From Nodularia sp. NIES-3585 (GTDB lineage: Bacteria > Cyanobacteriota > Cyanobacteriia > Cyanobacteriales > Nostocaceae): DNA of 64,000 bases. The stretch is from positions 3,071,270 through 3,135,269 of the forward strand of contig NZ_BDUB01000001.1 in the NCBI RefSeq assembly GCF_002218065.1, given 5' to 3'. This document shows positions 56,950-64,000 of the stretch, in pieces. A program made the position numbers and the translations under genes. Every line of letters starts with the position of its first letter. Position 1 is the stretch's first letter. The notes below the pieces were generated by a model. The model was not told the origin of the DNA and did no database searches. It saw only the letters and a list, made by a program, of their open reading frames with translations.

Positions 56950-57351
56950 ATGAAGACTACTTTAGAGTACAGAACTGGCAACCACTCAAAAGGTAATGCA
57001 GTAGTCCATCTAGTCTGGATTCCCAAGCGCCGCAAAAAGGTCTTAGTTGGGGAGATAGCTAAACGCCTTCGACAAATAATTAATGAGTTAGCACAGGAAA
57101 AAGACTGGGACATATTGGCTTTAGAAGTTGCACCTGACCATGTGCATATATTTGTAGAGCATCATCCAGATATAGCGATTAATCAAGTAGTTAAAGCATT
57201 TAAAGGACGTTCGTCTTATATATTGCGAAAAGAGTTTCCCCAGCTACTAAAACTGCCTAGCTTATGGACTAACAGTTATTTTTATTCAACTGCTGGGCAG
57301 GTTTCGGCTGAAGTAATCAAGAGGTATATTGAAGACCCTCACCACGGTTAA
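56950..57351 (+). CDS. tnpA: TnpA, Y1 HUH single-strand transposase (IS200-like)
   Basis: 133 residues. YRTGNHSKGNAVVHLVWIPK at the start, HUH motif DHVHIFVEHHP, and the C-terminal helix VSAEVIKRYIEDPHH with the likely nucleophile Tyr in KRYIE. It acts as a dimer on single-stranded element ends folded as hairpins. Length is normal and there is no disruption. Head to head with tnpB with an 86-nt gap, so their promoters overlap. Confidence 0.92.
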   Translation: MKTTLEYRTGNHSKGNAVVHLVWIPKRRKKVLVGEIAKRLRQIINELAQEKDWDILALEVAPDHVHIFVEHHPDIAINQVVKAFKGRSSYILRKEFPQLLKLPSLWTNSYFYSTAGQVSAEVIKRYIEDPHHG

Positions 57352-57423
57352 TCTTCACAGCGAATAAATTCGCCGTTGGCACTTCCTCCACTGTCTGAAG
57401 CCAAGTGGCTTCCGTGCCGTTCG

Positions 57424-57711
57424 TCAATTTTTTGTGACTTGAAAACCCTTGTCTGCTAAAGCTTCTGCATCATCTCCCAAACCACACCCAATCACCAGCG
57501 CCGAAAGTCCCTCACCTTGAGTATCATGAATAGTCAACCAATCTTGTAAATAAGGGTGACAAGTTAACTTAGCCCAAGGAATCTGTGTAAAATCACCATT
57601 AGATTTGCTATACACAACATCAAACCATGCAGTAGGATTTGAATCTTCTATAGCTTGGGTCGCTAACTCCTTCACCCGTTGCTGTAAACCTTCTGGCTGT
57701 TTCTCAAACAT
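57424..57711 (-). pseudogene. Truncated SAM-dependent methyltransferase (N-terminal part only)
   Basis: 95 codons: QQRVKELATQAIEDSNPTAW, the family's N-terminal helix, and motif I with LSALVIGCGLGDDAEALADKGFQV. Intact relatives continue for about 100 more residues with the rest of the Rossmann fold. Here the frame runs out two codons later (KN, stop) exactly at the insertion element boundary. The missing part is not present on the other side of the element, so insertion was accompanied by loss. Unlikely to be functional. Confidence 0.82.
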
Positions 57712-57814
57712 CTAAAACTCTCTGCGCCTCTGCGCCTCTGCGTGAAATAATAAATTTTAAAACTCCCCCAGAAAATCCGAGGGAGTCTTGAAGCTATTCA
57801 ATTTTTGCAAACAA

Positions 57815-58939
57815 CTATACAGGATTAGGTTGAGTTTTATTTTGCAGTAACTGAATAATCGCTGCTTTTTCTAAAATTCCTACCAGTACACCATTGTCAC
57901 GAATCACAGAAAGTGTGGATAACTTTTGTTGTTCGAGTAACTGTACTACTTCCAACAGAGGTTGATCTGATTTGACTGTAGTCGATTCCTCAATGGACTT
58001 CATCACGGCGCTGACTGGGGTTTCTGTCCACTGTGTTGTGGGAACAGTTCGTAAATCATTAAGATTAATTGCGCCGATTAATTTTCCATCTTCATCAGTG
58101 ACTAAGAATGTTTTCCAATCTTGATTGTTAAAAATTCGTTGGTCAGCAAACTCTCTGAGGCTATCATTGGCAGATACAATTGGGCTATTAAATGTCACAG
58201 CATCTGCTGCTGTCAAACCTGTGAATTTTTCTTGTACTCTCGCAAATTGCGCTGTTTTTCCGGCATTTTGCAGTAGGAAGAAACCGATTAACAAGTTCCA
58301 AGAGTTAGCGAAGCTACCAAAGAATAGTAGTGGAATTAAACCAGATGCGATCGCTACCCAACCAAATACTTGTCCGACGCGACTGGCAAAAGTGACACCT
58401 TTGTAAGGGTTGCCTGTAATCTTCCACACAGCAGCCTTGAGGATATTACCACCATCTAAAGGCAAGCCAGGAATCAAGTTAAATAACGCTAATGCCAAGT
58501 TTACAGAAGCCAGAACACCAAGAATAGCTGCTGTTGCACCTGTGGCGGCGGTCGTGACACCAATGACTGTAAATACACCACAGAGGACGAGGCTAACTAA
58601 AGGCCCGGCGATCGCTACCCAAAATGCTTCACCTGGGGTTTTCGATTCTTTTTCTAAGCTAGCCAATCCACCAAATATAAATAGTGTAATGGATTTGACA
58701 TCAATTCCTTGGCGAATTGCCACAAAACTGTGTCCTAATTCATGGGCGACGACAGAGGCAAACAATAACAACGCTGTCATCAATCCCAGTGTTAAAGCTA
58801 ATCCCCCAGATAACCAGGGAAACTGTGCCGTGAGTCCACTGCTATAACTCCAAGCTACCAAGCCCAGAACTAGAAACCACGACGGATGGATATAGAAGGG
58901 AATCCCGAAGAGATTACCAACGCGAATTGTGCCATTCAT
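57815..58939 (-). CDS. Site-2-type intramembrane metalloprotease with two CBS domains
   Basis: 374 residues. Multi-spanning zinc protease of the M50B/SpoIVFB-Rip3 type. IPFYIHPSWFLVLGL, zinc-binding HELGHSFVA, then LIPGLPLDGGNILKA supplies the third ligand (usual DGGR reads DGGN). The C-terminal ~115 residues are two CBS domains (SLREFADQRIFNN, VSAVMKSIEESTTVKSDQPL) that may sense adenylates. Family members cleave membrane-bound regulators. The ATG at 58939 with AAAGGTG upstream is preferred to starts at 58966 or 58960. Confidence 0.88.
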   Translation of the reverse strand: MNGTIRVGNLFGIPFYIHPSWFLVLGLVAWSYSSGLTAQFPWLSGGLALTLGLMTALLLFASVVAHELGHSFVAIRQGIDVKSITLFIFGGLASLEKESKTPGEAFWVAIAGPLVSLVLCGVFTVIGVTTAATGATAAILGVLASVNLALALFNLIPGLPLDGGNILKAAVWKITGNPYKGVTFASRVGQVFGWVAIASGLIPLLFFGSFANSWNLLIGFFLLQNAGKTAQFARVQEKFTGLTAADAVTFNSPIVSANDSLREFADQRIFNNQDWKTFLVTDEDGKLIGAINLNDLRTVPTTQWTETPVSAVMKSIEESTTVKSDQPLLEVVQLLEQQKLSTLSVIRDNGVLVGILEKAAIIQLLQNKTQPNPV

Positions 58940-59386
58940 GCCGTACACCTTTGAATACATCTGCAAGAGATTTGCTTGAGCTTTTCTCTTATGAGTTTAT
59001 TGTAACGTAATGTTAAAAAAGCTTAACCTTGGTCATAGTTGTGGTAACCGTCCCTTTTGGTGCGGTTCTTAGCAATCGGTAGAGATATAGCAACCGCCAA
59101 GGAGGTTAAGACATAAACGGATAATCAAACTTAGACACCAAAAGGGTTTTAACCCACTCCCCACTCCCTACTCCCTACTCCCCAGCTATAGATGTGTTTC
59201 CCCAAGGCCAGTTACTCCAGAATGATCCAGGTATTGGTCTAATTGCATACATAAGTACAGCAGGTGTAAATTTCTCATGACAAACTAAAACACTTAATCA
59301 GTGAAGATGCATAGTTATGAGTTTCTCATCGTCAATAACTAATTCTTACCCAGCTTTTAATTAGTGGGTATTTTGGGGAATTTATT
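58940..59386. other. Intergenic region with structured element and CT-rich tandem repeat
   Basis: Besides the structured element (59052-59146), 59155-59186 is a tandem of CTCCCCACTCCCTACTCCC type. The part 59187-59386 is AT-rich with no gene. Promoter of the protease gene (minus) should be within 58940-59020. Confidence 0.45.
59052..59146 (+). ncRNA. Candidate structured RNA with nested stems
   Basis: CCCTTTTGGTG (59052-59062) pairs perfectly with CACCAAAAGGG (59136-59146). Inside, GCGGTT (59063-59068) pairs with AACCGC (59092-59097), so the two stems stack. The remaining loop contains AAGGAGGTTAAG, a Shine-Dalgarno-like sequence with no following start codon. Four T follow the outer stem. 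It has no coding capacity. Strand is a guess; both strands fold. It could equally be a mobile hairpin repeat. Confidence 0.45.
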
Positions 59387-59866
59387 CTACCGAGCTTCTG
59401 GGGTTTTTTGCAGGCGGATCAATGTATTATAAACTTGTCGTTTTAAGTTGTTGTTATTTTGTAGCTCTACAGTAATTTTGTTGAATCGGTCAATACTGAG
59501 TCCATTATCTTCAACTATTTTTTGAGAGCGATTACAGTAAGTGACTGCGATATCTTGAGCCTGCCGTGGTAGACTATTCATGCTTTTGGGATCATTACAA
59601 ATAATTTTGGGGATTTCTCCACCCCCAATCAGTTTTTTAATCTCATCAAAAGCCTGTTGACGTGGTGATTCCATTGCCAACACAGCTTGGGCGTAGCTAG
59701 TGATGTCATCAGTACTGTTAACGGCAGGTGTTTGAGCATCGGCGTGGGAACTGAAGGTTATACTGCTGGTAACTAGACTAGCAGTGGCAAAAATACCGAA
59801 AAATAGATTCCTGGGAAATATATGTTGCAGACTAGTTTGAAAAAATAAATTAGGAATTTTTTTCAT
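59387..59866 (-). CDS. DUF4168 exported protein
   Basis: 159 residues. Long signal peptide (about 1-45, ending ITFSSHADA), then ITSYAQAVLAMESPRQQAFDEIKKL, DIAVTYCNRSQKIVEDNGLSI and FNKITVELQNNNNLKRQVYN, the three-helix pattern of DUF4168. Two cysteines (ICND, TYCN) might form a disulfide in the periplasm. Function unknown across cyanobacteria. ATG at 59866. Confidence 0.82.
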   Translation of the reverse strand: MKKIPNLFFQTSLQHIFPRNLFFGIFATASLVTSSITFSSHADAQTPAVNSTDDITSYAQAVLAMESPRQQAFDEIKKLIGGGEIPKIICNDPKSMNSLPRQAQDIAVTYCNRSQKIVEDNGLSIDRFNKITVELQNNNNLKRQVYNTLIRLQKTPEAR

Positions 59867-59969
59867 AAAGTTTATGGCACAGAAGTATTTTAGGGATATT
59901 GTTAATGGCTTTGAATTATTTTAGGAGTCAGAAGTTCCACACAACTGTCTGTGATTTAAATTTTTGTAT

Positions 59970-60965
59970 TTAATGTCCGCCGCGTTGGCATACTTGACAA
60001 AGTTCTATTACTTTGGTCTGAAGTGCAGATACTTCGGTATATCCTTGCTTGAGGCTGACTTCTAACTCTAGCAGTAGTGGTAAGCAAGAGATTAGTTGCT
60101 GTACAGAAAGTAATTTGACTTCTTGCTGTAGAAAGTAAATGCGTTTGGGATTGTTTACCTCGGCTAATTGGGCGATCGCTTGGGGATTCCGTTCCCCACT
60201 TTCCATAGCAATCTTAACCAATAACCAAGTACGAAACTGACCGATAAGAGTAGCAACTATTTTCAATCCCGGTTCGGCAGCGTTGATGAGATCAGCCAAA
60301 ATATTTAAAGCTTTAGCTGTTTCCCCCATTCTAATTGCTGCTGCTAATTGTAAACTATTTTGAGTAGTATTTCTGACTAATTGTGTAATGGTATCTACGT
60401 CTAAAGGTTTACCGCTATTTGATGTATAAAGCCGCAGTTTTTCCATTTCATTATACAACAAACGTGTATCATTACCCACAGCCTCTGCTAAAATTTCCGC
60501 AGTTCTGGGAGTCAGTTTTACTCCCACAGTTTGAGCAACTTGATTCACAGACTGTACCAGCAATTCGGTTTTCCAGGGTGGGATGAGCGGAAATTCGCGA
60601 AATTCATGGGCGGATTTTTTCAGCAATTTGGTAGATTTCAGGCGTTCATCTGGTTTGTTGCGGCTGGTGAGTAATAACCAGGAGTTTTCAGGAATGACTG
60701 ACAGGGTTCGCGTCAGTTCTGCTAAAATATTTTCTGGGCAATGCTGACACAGAGTAGTATTAATTAACCAGACTAATCGTCCACCACCACCGAAGGCGGG
60801 TGTCATCACTTCATTTAAAGCCGTAATTGCCGCATCGGGTTGATCTGGGGATAAAGATGTATAGTTAAAACTTGTCCAGAGTGGATCGAGAATGCGATCG
60901 CGTAATATTGTAACTGCTTTTTCGATGGCAAAATCATCCTCACCCCAGTAAACATAGATTGGCAT
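59970..60965 (-). CDS. holA: DNA polymerase III delta subunit
   Basis: 331 residues. Clamp-loader subunit that opens the sliding clamp. PIYVYWGEDDFAIEKAVTIL at the N-terminus; RLVWLINTTLCQHCPENILAEL and TSRNKPDERLKSTKLLKK in the AAA-like domain, with no Walker A as expected for delta; LTPRTAEILAEAVGNDTRLL and the C-terminal helical collar (LEVSLKQGYTEVSALQTKVI). Normal length; ATG at 60965. Annotated from overall pattern, with good confidence. Confidence 0.88.
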   Translation of the reverse strand: MPIYVYWGEDDFAIEKAVTILRDRILDPLWTSFNYTSLSPDQPDAAITALNEVMTPAFGGGGRLVWLINTTLCQHCPENILAELTRTLSVIPENSWLLLTSRNKPDERLKSTKLLKKSAHEFREFPLIPPWKTELLVQSVNQVAQTVGVKLTPRTAEILAEAVGNDTRLLYNEMEKLRLYTSNSGKPLDVDTITQLVRNTTQNSLQLAAAIRMGETAKALNILADLINAAEPGLKIVATLIGQFRTWLLVKIAMESGERNPQAIAQLAEVNNPKRIYFLQQEVKLLSVQQLISCLPLLLELEVSLKQGYTEVSALQTKVIELCQVCQRGGH

Positions 60966-61028
60966 AGATGAACCTCATAGCAGATGTGGGTGCGAGTAGA
61001 GAGAAAAAGATAATCTTATCCTAGAATT

Positions 61029-61131
61029 AAGTAAGTTGGCGAGAATAAAGCTAACTATGTCAAGCCATGTAAAAATAATTCAGGACTAAAGTCCTGACTA
61101 CAAACCTTTAATTATTGACGATGACTTACTT
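61029..61131. repeat. MITE-like repeat, family B copy 2
   Basis: 103 bp between AAGTAAGTTGGCG and TGACTTACTT, with the internal hairpin CAGGACTAAAGTCCTG and CTACAAACCTTTAATTATT, as at 22479-22598. About 17 nt of the longer copy are missing around TCTAATTTAGCCCTTA. It fills most of the gap between holA and the AllA-like gene. Confidence 0.75.
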
Positions 61132-61161
61132 ACCCCAATATTAATATAAGCAGTCAGATTT

Positions 61162-61659
61162 ATGAGTAGATCAAAGACAGTACAACAGTTGCAGGCTGAA
61201 TGGATCACACCAGACAATTTTCAGCGTTATGGACAGGTAATTTCCCCTAGTGAAGATGGTAAAACTTTTGATGTCGAAGATGCCCAATTAAACCTGAAAA
61301 ATGGGACTCCACGATTTTATATTATGAGGTTAGAAAAGCGCGGGCGGAAGTTTGATAAAATTACTCGTCATTTACAATGTACCCAATGTTTAGGTTCTTT
61401 GGCAGGAAAAGATTGGTTAATCGCGGTTTGTCCTCCTCATAATGATGTGAATCAACCAGTATTAGAAGAGATTGCAGCTTTCCGCATACCGGGAAATTGC
61501 TTCATTAAGTTAAATGAGGGTACTTGGCACGCTGGGCCATATTTTGAGCATGAATTTGTGGATTTCTATAACTTAGAACTTGCTGATACTAATGTGGTTG
61601 ATCATTTCACTTATGATTTTCTCCAGAGTCATCAATTAGAGTTTGAGATGGTGACTTGA
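61162..61659 (+). CDS. Ureidoglycolate lyase family (AllA-like) protein
   Basis: 165 residues. LQAEWITPDNFQRYGQVISP, MRLEKRGRKFDKITRHLQCT, then KDWLIAVCPPHNDVN and FIKLNEGTWHAGPYFEH with the His/Glu pattern of the AllA cupin fold. AllA releases urea and glyoxylate from ureidoglycolate in purine breakdown. Neighbouring XdhC- and MobA-like genes (needed for xanthine dehydrogenase) fit that pathway. Its 3' end overlaps the converging MobA-like gene by 53 nt. Confidence 0.82.
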   Translation: MSRSKTVQQLQAEWITPDNFQRYGQVISPSEDGKTFDVEDAQLNLKNGTPRFYIMRLEKRGRKFDKITRHLQCTQCLGSLAGKDWLIAVCPPHNDVNQPVLEEIAAFRIPGNCFIKLNEGTWHAGPYFEHEFVDFYNLELADTNVVDHFTYDFLQSHQLEFEMVT

Positions 61660-62239
61660 GGTTTAAAAGTTGCTCTTGATATATTTCCGGTGTGTTAATA
61701 TCTAGGAGAATATCAGAATTATCAAATTCAACTTGATGAATTTCTAAGTGAAACTTCTGGATAATCTGACGCAAACCCAAAGTATCTTCATGAATATCTT
61801 GTAAGTGCGATCGCATCTCATTTCCGAAAAGTATCGGATGTCCCATTTTACCTTGATAGGTGGGTGCAGTTATCAATGGTAAATTAGTTGTGTGCGCTGA
61901 TATAAGTTTTTGGTAAATCTCTAATTTCCTGGGTTGATCAAGAGCAGAAATGGCTAATATTTCATAATTTGGGGGAATATTTTGTAAACCTGCCAAAATT
62001 GAACTTGTTTTCCCAGAATTAGCATCAGAATTAATCACTGTTAAACTACCTGAAGGACAATCTTGTTGTTTCTGGCTATTGTGTAAACCCAAGACGACCA
62101 CAGGCGTAAAATCTACACTTAACCACTGTTCTATTTGATAGGTTAATAGCGTTTTTCCCTCACTCCAAGGTAGGGATGTTTTACAACTACCCATGCGAGT
62201 AGATTTACCAGCAGCGAGAATAATAGCAAAGTTTGCCAA
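61607..62239 (-). CDS. MobA/MocA-like molybdenum cofactor nucleotidyltransferase
   Basis: About 210 residues from the TTG at 62239 (ANFAIILAAGKSTRMGSCK). The N-terminal LAAGKSTRMG loop binds nucleotide; EILAISALDQPRKLEIYQKL holds the metal Asp; the region LITAPTYQGKMGHPILFGNE is standard for MocA/MobA-like transferases that add CMP or GMP to molybdopterin. A GTG at 62299 would extend it into the xdhC coding sequence and add residues unlike the family. Convergent overlap of 53 nt with the AllA-like gene. Works with XdhC in preparing molybdoenzymes. Confidence 0.82.
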   Translation of the reverse strand: MANFAIILAAGKSTRMGSCKTSLPWSEGKTLLTYQIEQWLSVDFTPVVVLGLHNSQKQQDCPSGSLTVINSDANSGKTSSILAGLQNIPPNYEILAISALDQPRKLEIYQKLISAHTTNLPLITAPTYQGKMGHPILFGNEMRSHLQDIHEDTLGLRQIIQKFHLEIHQVEFDNSDILLDINTPEIYQEQLLNLKSPSQTLIDDSGENHK

Positions 62240-62261
62240 TTTTAGTTTATATCTAATCTTT

Positions 62262-63239
62262 CTACATTTTCGCAGATAAGGATGTTCCGGTTCCACCACG
62301 GCGGACTTTAATTAATTCTGCACAGATACTCACAGCGATTTCTTCTGGTGTTAATGCGCCAATATCTAAACCAATAGGTGCATATATTTGTTGTATAAAT
62401 TCCGGATTTAGTTGCAAGTTTTTGTATACTGTCCGAACTCGTTTCTCACTACCCACCATCCCAATATATTGTAGCTGTAAATTACTGAGCATTTGTAAGG
62501 CTTCTAAATCTTGCACATAACCTCTAGTGACTAAAGCGACGTATAAATTAGGAATTTTTTCTAGGATCTCTGTAATTAAATTAATGGCTTGCGTTAGTAC
62601 CAGTGATGCGTCGGGAAATCTTTCTGGGGTAGCAAAGTCTGAGCGCTCATCGTGTACAATAATTTCAAATCCGGCTATTTTGGCAACTTGTGCTAAGTAA
62701 AAGCCTATATGTCCCGCACCCATAATTAAGAGTGTGGGTGGTGGTAGCAAGGTTTCGATTAAAGCATGATTTTTTAACTGTGGTAAGCTGGACGTGTTTG
62801 TTGTTTCTAAGTAAGGTTTGGCATCTGTATTAAATGGGGTGACAATTGCAAGCGATCGCCTCTGGCACTGCGCTCCGCGCAATCGCCCGGATGTTAAAAT
62901 ATCTATAATTTGGTTGACTAAGTTTAAATTTTCACTTTCTGTCCATAGTTCTAGCCATACCAACATTGTGCCACCACAAACGCCTTGAGTGGCTGGTGTG
63001 CCTGTTAAATCAATTTCTACAAATTTTTTCTCGCCTGTTTGGAGTATTTCTAAGGCTTGCTGATAAACTTTGGCTTCTCCAGCACCACCGCCAATTGTTC
63101 CGTAGGTTTTTCCGTCAGCGCTGATCAACATTTTTGCGCCTACTTCTCTGGGTACTGAACCTTTGGTACTTGTGACTGTGGCTAGGACTACGGGGTTTTG
63201 TTTTAAGCTTTTTGCTAGTTTTTGGTAAAAGTTGAGCAT
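62262..63239 (-). CDS. XdhC/CoxI family molybdenum cofactor insertion protein
   Basis: 325 residues. The N-terminal XdhC domain (VLATVTSTKGSVPREVGAKM, YGTIGGGAGEAKVYQ, CGGTMLVWLE) is followed by a Rossmann domain (LLIMGAGHIGFYLAQVAKIA, IVHDERSDFATPERFPDA) and the conserved YIGMVGSEKRVRTVYKNL and IGLDIGALTPEEIAVSI. XdhC proteins bind and sulfurate the cofactor for xanthine dehydrogenase-type enzymes. Residues about 118-129 (RLRGAQCQRRSL region) come from a 36-nt dispersed repeat read in frame. Confidence 0.9.
   Translation of the reverse strand: MLNFYQKLAKSLKQNPVVLATVTSTKGSVPREVGAKMLISADGKTYGTIGGGAGEAKVYQQALEILQTGEKKFVEIDLTGTPATQGVCGGTMLVWLELWTESENLNLVNQIIDILTSGRLRGAQCQRRSLAIVTPFNTDAKPYLETTNTSSLPQLKNHALIETLLPPPTLLIMGAGHIGFYLAQVAKIAGFEIIVHDERSDFATPERFPDASLVLTQAINLITEILEKIPNLYVALVTRGYVQDLEALQMLSNLQLQYIGMVGSEKRVRTVYKNLQLNPEFIQQIYAPIGLDIGALTPEEIAVSICAELIKVRRGGTGTSLSAKM
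62852..62887. repeat. 36-nt HIP1-type repeat inserted in frame in xdhC
   Basis: Opens GCGATCGCCTCTGGCACTGC and closes GCTCCGCGCAATCGCC; nearly identical to the intergenic unit at 15212-15247. Being 36 nt with no stop in this frame, it adds 12 residues without breaking the gene. Its GC content is well above that of surrounding xdhC sequence. Confidence 0.8.
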
Positions 63240-63310
63240 TTATGAGGAACGTTCGCGTAGCGTGCGCGTAGCGCATACCGCAAAGGACGCAAAGTACACG
63301 AAGAAGAAAG
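63240..63310. repeat. Dispersed GCGTAGCG / CGCAAAG motifs
   Basis: TTCGCGTAGCGTGCGCGTAGCGCAT followed by CGCAAAGGACGCAAAGTACACGAAG is the same class as 7850-7910 and 590-640. Written here in parts: GTTCGCGTAGCGTGCGCGTA and CGCATACCGCAAAGGACGC. Confidence 0.5.
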
Positions 63311-63416
63311 TATAGCGGTATGCACTTGAATCAAGTACATCATAGCCCCCTCCTCGCTCGCGGGGAGGGGGTTGGGGGTGGGGTTCTTGTATCTCACTTA
63401 ACTGATAACCGCTATA
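63311..63416. repeat. MITE-like repeat with TATAGCGGT ends
   Basis: 106 bp. Left TATAGCGGTATGCACTTG and right (complement) TATAGCGGTTATCAGTTAAG are inverted; both tips are TA. The core CCCCCTCCTCGCTCGC then GGGGAGGGGGTTGGGGGTGG matches the core at 16830-16870. A half copy lies at 15121-15152. Confidence 0.75.
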
Positions 63417-63452
63417 GAAAGAAATGATCTGGTTTTTTCTAATTATCTGTCG

Positions 63453-63656
63453 TCAGATACCCATAGGTTTACTGTAGTTTCGGCAAGAAGTATACTTAGC
63501 AATTTCTGGATGACTATTTAAATTGAGTTGAATCACTACCCAAACGGCAACTTTGGCATGATTAGGTAACTTTAAAACCGCACGTTGAGTAATTGGTTGA
63601 TATGATCGGGGCAATATTGATTTTAAACTTTGGTTTATGCAATATAAAATATAACT
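63453..63656 (-). pseudogene. Possible remnant of an allantoinase-type polysaccharide deacetylase
   Basis: A minus-strand open stretch of about 65 codons without an obvious start: SYQPITQRAVLKLPNHAKVA, VWVVIQLNLN, then CRNYSKPMGI and a stop at 63453-63455. The order (Y-P-I-T-x-R, L-P-N-x-A-x-V-A-V-W-V, R-(N/D)-Y-x4-G-I) resembles the N-terminus of PuuE/allantoinase-type deacetylases, whose proteins run about 300 residues. Only this part is present. Resemblance is by eye and could be coincidental, but it fits the purine-related neighbours. Confidence 0.4.
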
Positions 63657-63766
63657 TCTATGGTTGTGGTCAGGTATTATTTAAATTTTATATCTTAGAC
63701 GTAAGCCGTAATTGCACAGGAAAAATCTGAAAAATATGCAAGGGTGTATACTCGAATTTCTCAAAA

Positions 63767-63967
63767 TTAAGATGGGAATGAGCAGAATATATCGTTATAG
63801 CAAAAACCACGCTCATACAGATAAGTCAAATAGTATGAAAGACTAAAAGCAAATATGGCAAAAATTACAGGAATCATCGTTCTAAATTCTAGTTTCCGTT
63901 TATTGAAGATTTCCGATAATGACATTAAAATAGTTAAAGGCCAAAAAATAGTTGTAATGAGAAACAT
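63767..63967 (-). CDS. Small two-span membrane protein
   Basis: 66 residues. MFLITTIFWPLTILMSLSEI and MIPVIFAIFAFSLSYYLTYLY are two hydrophobic helices joined by a basic loop (NKRKLEFRT), with a short Cys-containing tail (GFCYNDIFCSFPS). ATG at 63967 follows an in-frame GTG. Not recognised. It is close to the window edge, so its context is unknown. It might be a real small protein or chance in AT-rich DNA. Confidence 0.45.
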   Translation of the reverse strand: MFLITTIFWPLTILMSLSEIFNKRKLEFRTMIPVIFAIFAFSLSYYLTYLYERGFCYNDIFCSFPS

Positions 63968-64000
63968 CACAAAAGATAAAAATTTCTCTTCTATATTGGC

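Larger units (their letters stand above)
55560..57422. mobile_element. IS200/IS605-type element with divergent tnpA and tnpB
   Basis: About 1.86 kb. tnpB (minus) and tnpA (plus) are divergent as in IS605-type elements. The tnpB-side end has hairpin CCCCG...CGGGG (55582-55602). The tnpA-side end has hairpins GCGAAT-aa-ATTCGC (57360-57373) and GAAGCC-aagt-GGCTTC (57397-57412), and finishes at 57422 next to TTGAC on the minus strand (57423-57427), a plausible insertion target. The exact right boundary near 55560-55575 is uncertain. Both genes appear intact. Confidence 0.8.

Overview
The window reads as a chromosomal segment of a filamentous, probably heterocyst-forming cyanobacterium (order Nostocales). 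The reasons are the many HIP1 octamers (GCGATCGC), tandem heptamer repeats (AATTCGT and AATGACT types), the many short palindromic dispersed repeats between genes, the cyanobacterial atpB-atpE arrangement, an lrtA-type hibernation factor, three AvaK-like PRC-barrel/DUF2382 proteins, and transposases of IS701, IS630 and IS200/IS605 type. No rRNA, tRNA or CRISPR array was recognised.

Layout. 1-8 kb: a GNAT acetyltransferase, an animal-type transketolase and a gap3-like GAPDH, separated by an insertion-rich stretch (IS701 transposase; an IS630 element sitting inside a hairpin repeat). 8-12 kb: a lipoprotein, a cardiolipin synthase-like phospholipase, then an accessory cassette (VapBC-type module with an altered toxin residue, and a HEPN-like protein) lying between the real alaS 3' end and a decayed second copy of that 3' end. 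12-21 kb: mostly housekeeping genes (alaS, metallochaperone, FtsH-like peptidase without ATPase, RdgB, phosphoglucomutase, secreted alpha/beta hydrolase). 21-25 kb: three PRC/DUF2382 stress-type proteins with MITE-like repeats between them. 26-31 kb: an iron-siderophore ABC uptake operon (two FecCD permeases and an ATPase, translationally coupled, no binding protein), a truncated flavodoxin gene (isiB), an alpha/beta hydrolase lacking the nucleophile serine, and an orphan HigA-like regulator.

32-38 kb: central carbon and energy genes: catabolic gap1 (TTG start), transaldolase, acetate kinase, and ATP synthase beta and epsilon. 38-42 kb: a PEP-CTERM von Willebrand-type protein and an unusual lipoprotein nuclease (two HKD motifs, EF-hand, helix-hairpin-helix). 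42-47 kb: a cysteine desulfurase followed by a compact four-gene run: XPB-type helicase, Bax1/DUF790 nuclease, VapB-like antitoxin and PIN toxin, all overlapping. 47-54 kb: ABC exporter, SPFH protein, DUF1824, ABC-F ATPase, PrxQ, hibernation factor. 54-58 kb: lipB, a 37-residue membrane peptide, and an IS605-type element next to a truncated methyltransferase. 58-64 kb: M50/CBS protease, a candidate structured RNA, a DUF4168 protein, holA, then AllA-like, MobA-like and XdhC proteins, a suspected allantoinase-type remnant, and a small membrane protein at the edge.

The candidate for a little-described system is the XPB-Bax1-VapB-VapC run (43248-46641): a helicase-nuclease pair translationally coupled to a toxin-antitoxin pair. 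Other notable observations are the in-frame invasion of coding sequences by dispersed repeats (XdhC, XPB), the alaS 3'-end duplication beside a toxin/HEPN cassette, and the structured intergenic element at 59052-59146. All family assignments come from reading motifs by eye; no database search was run.
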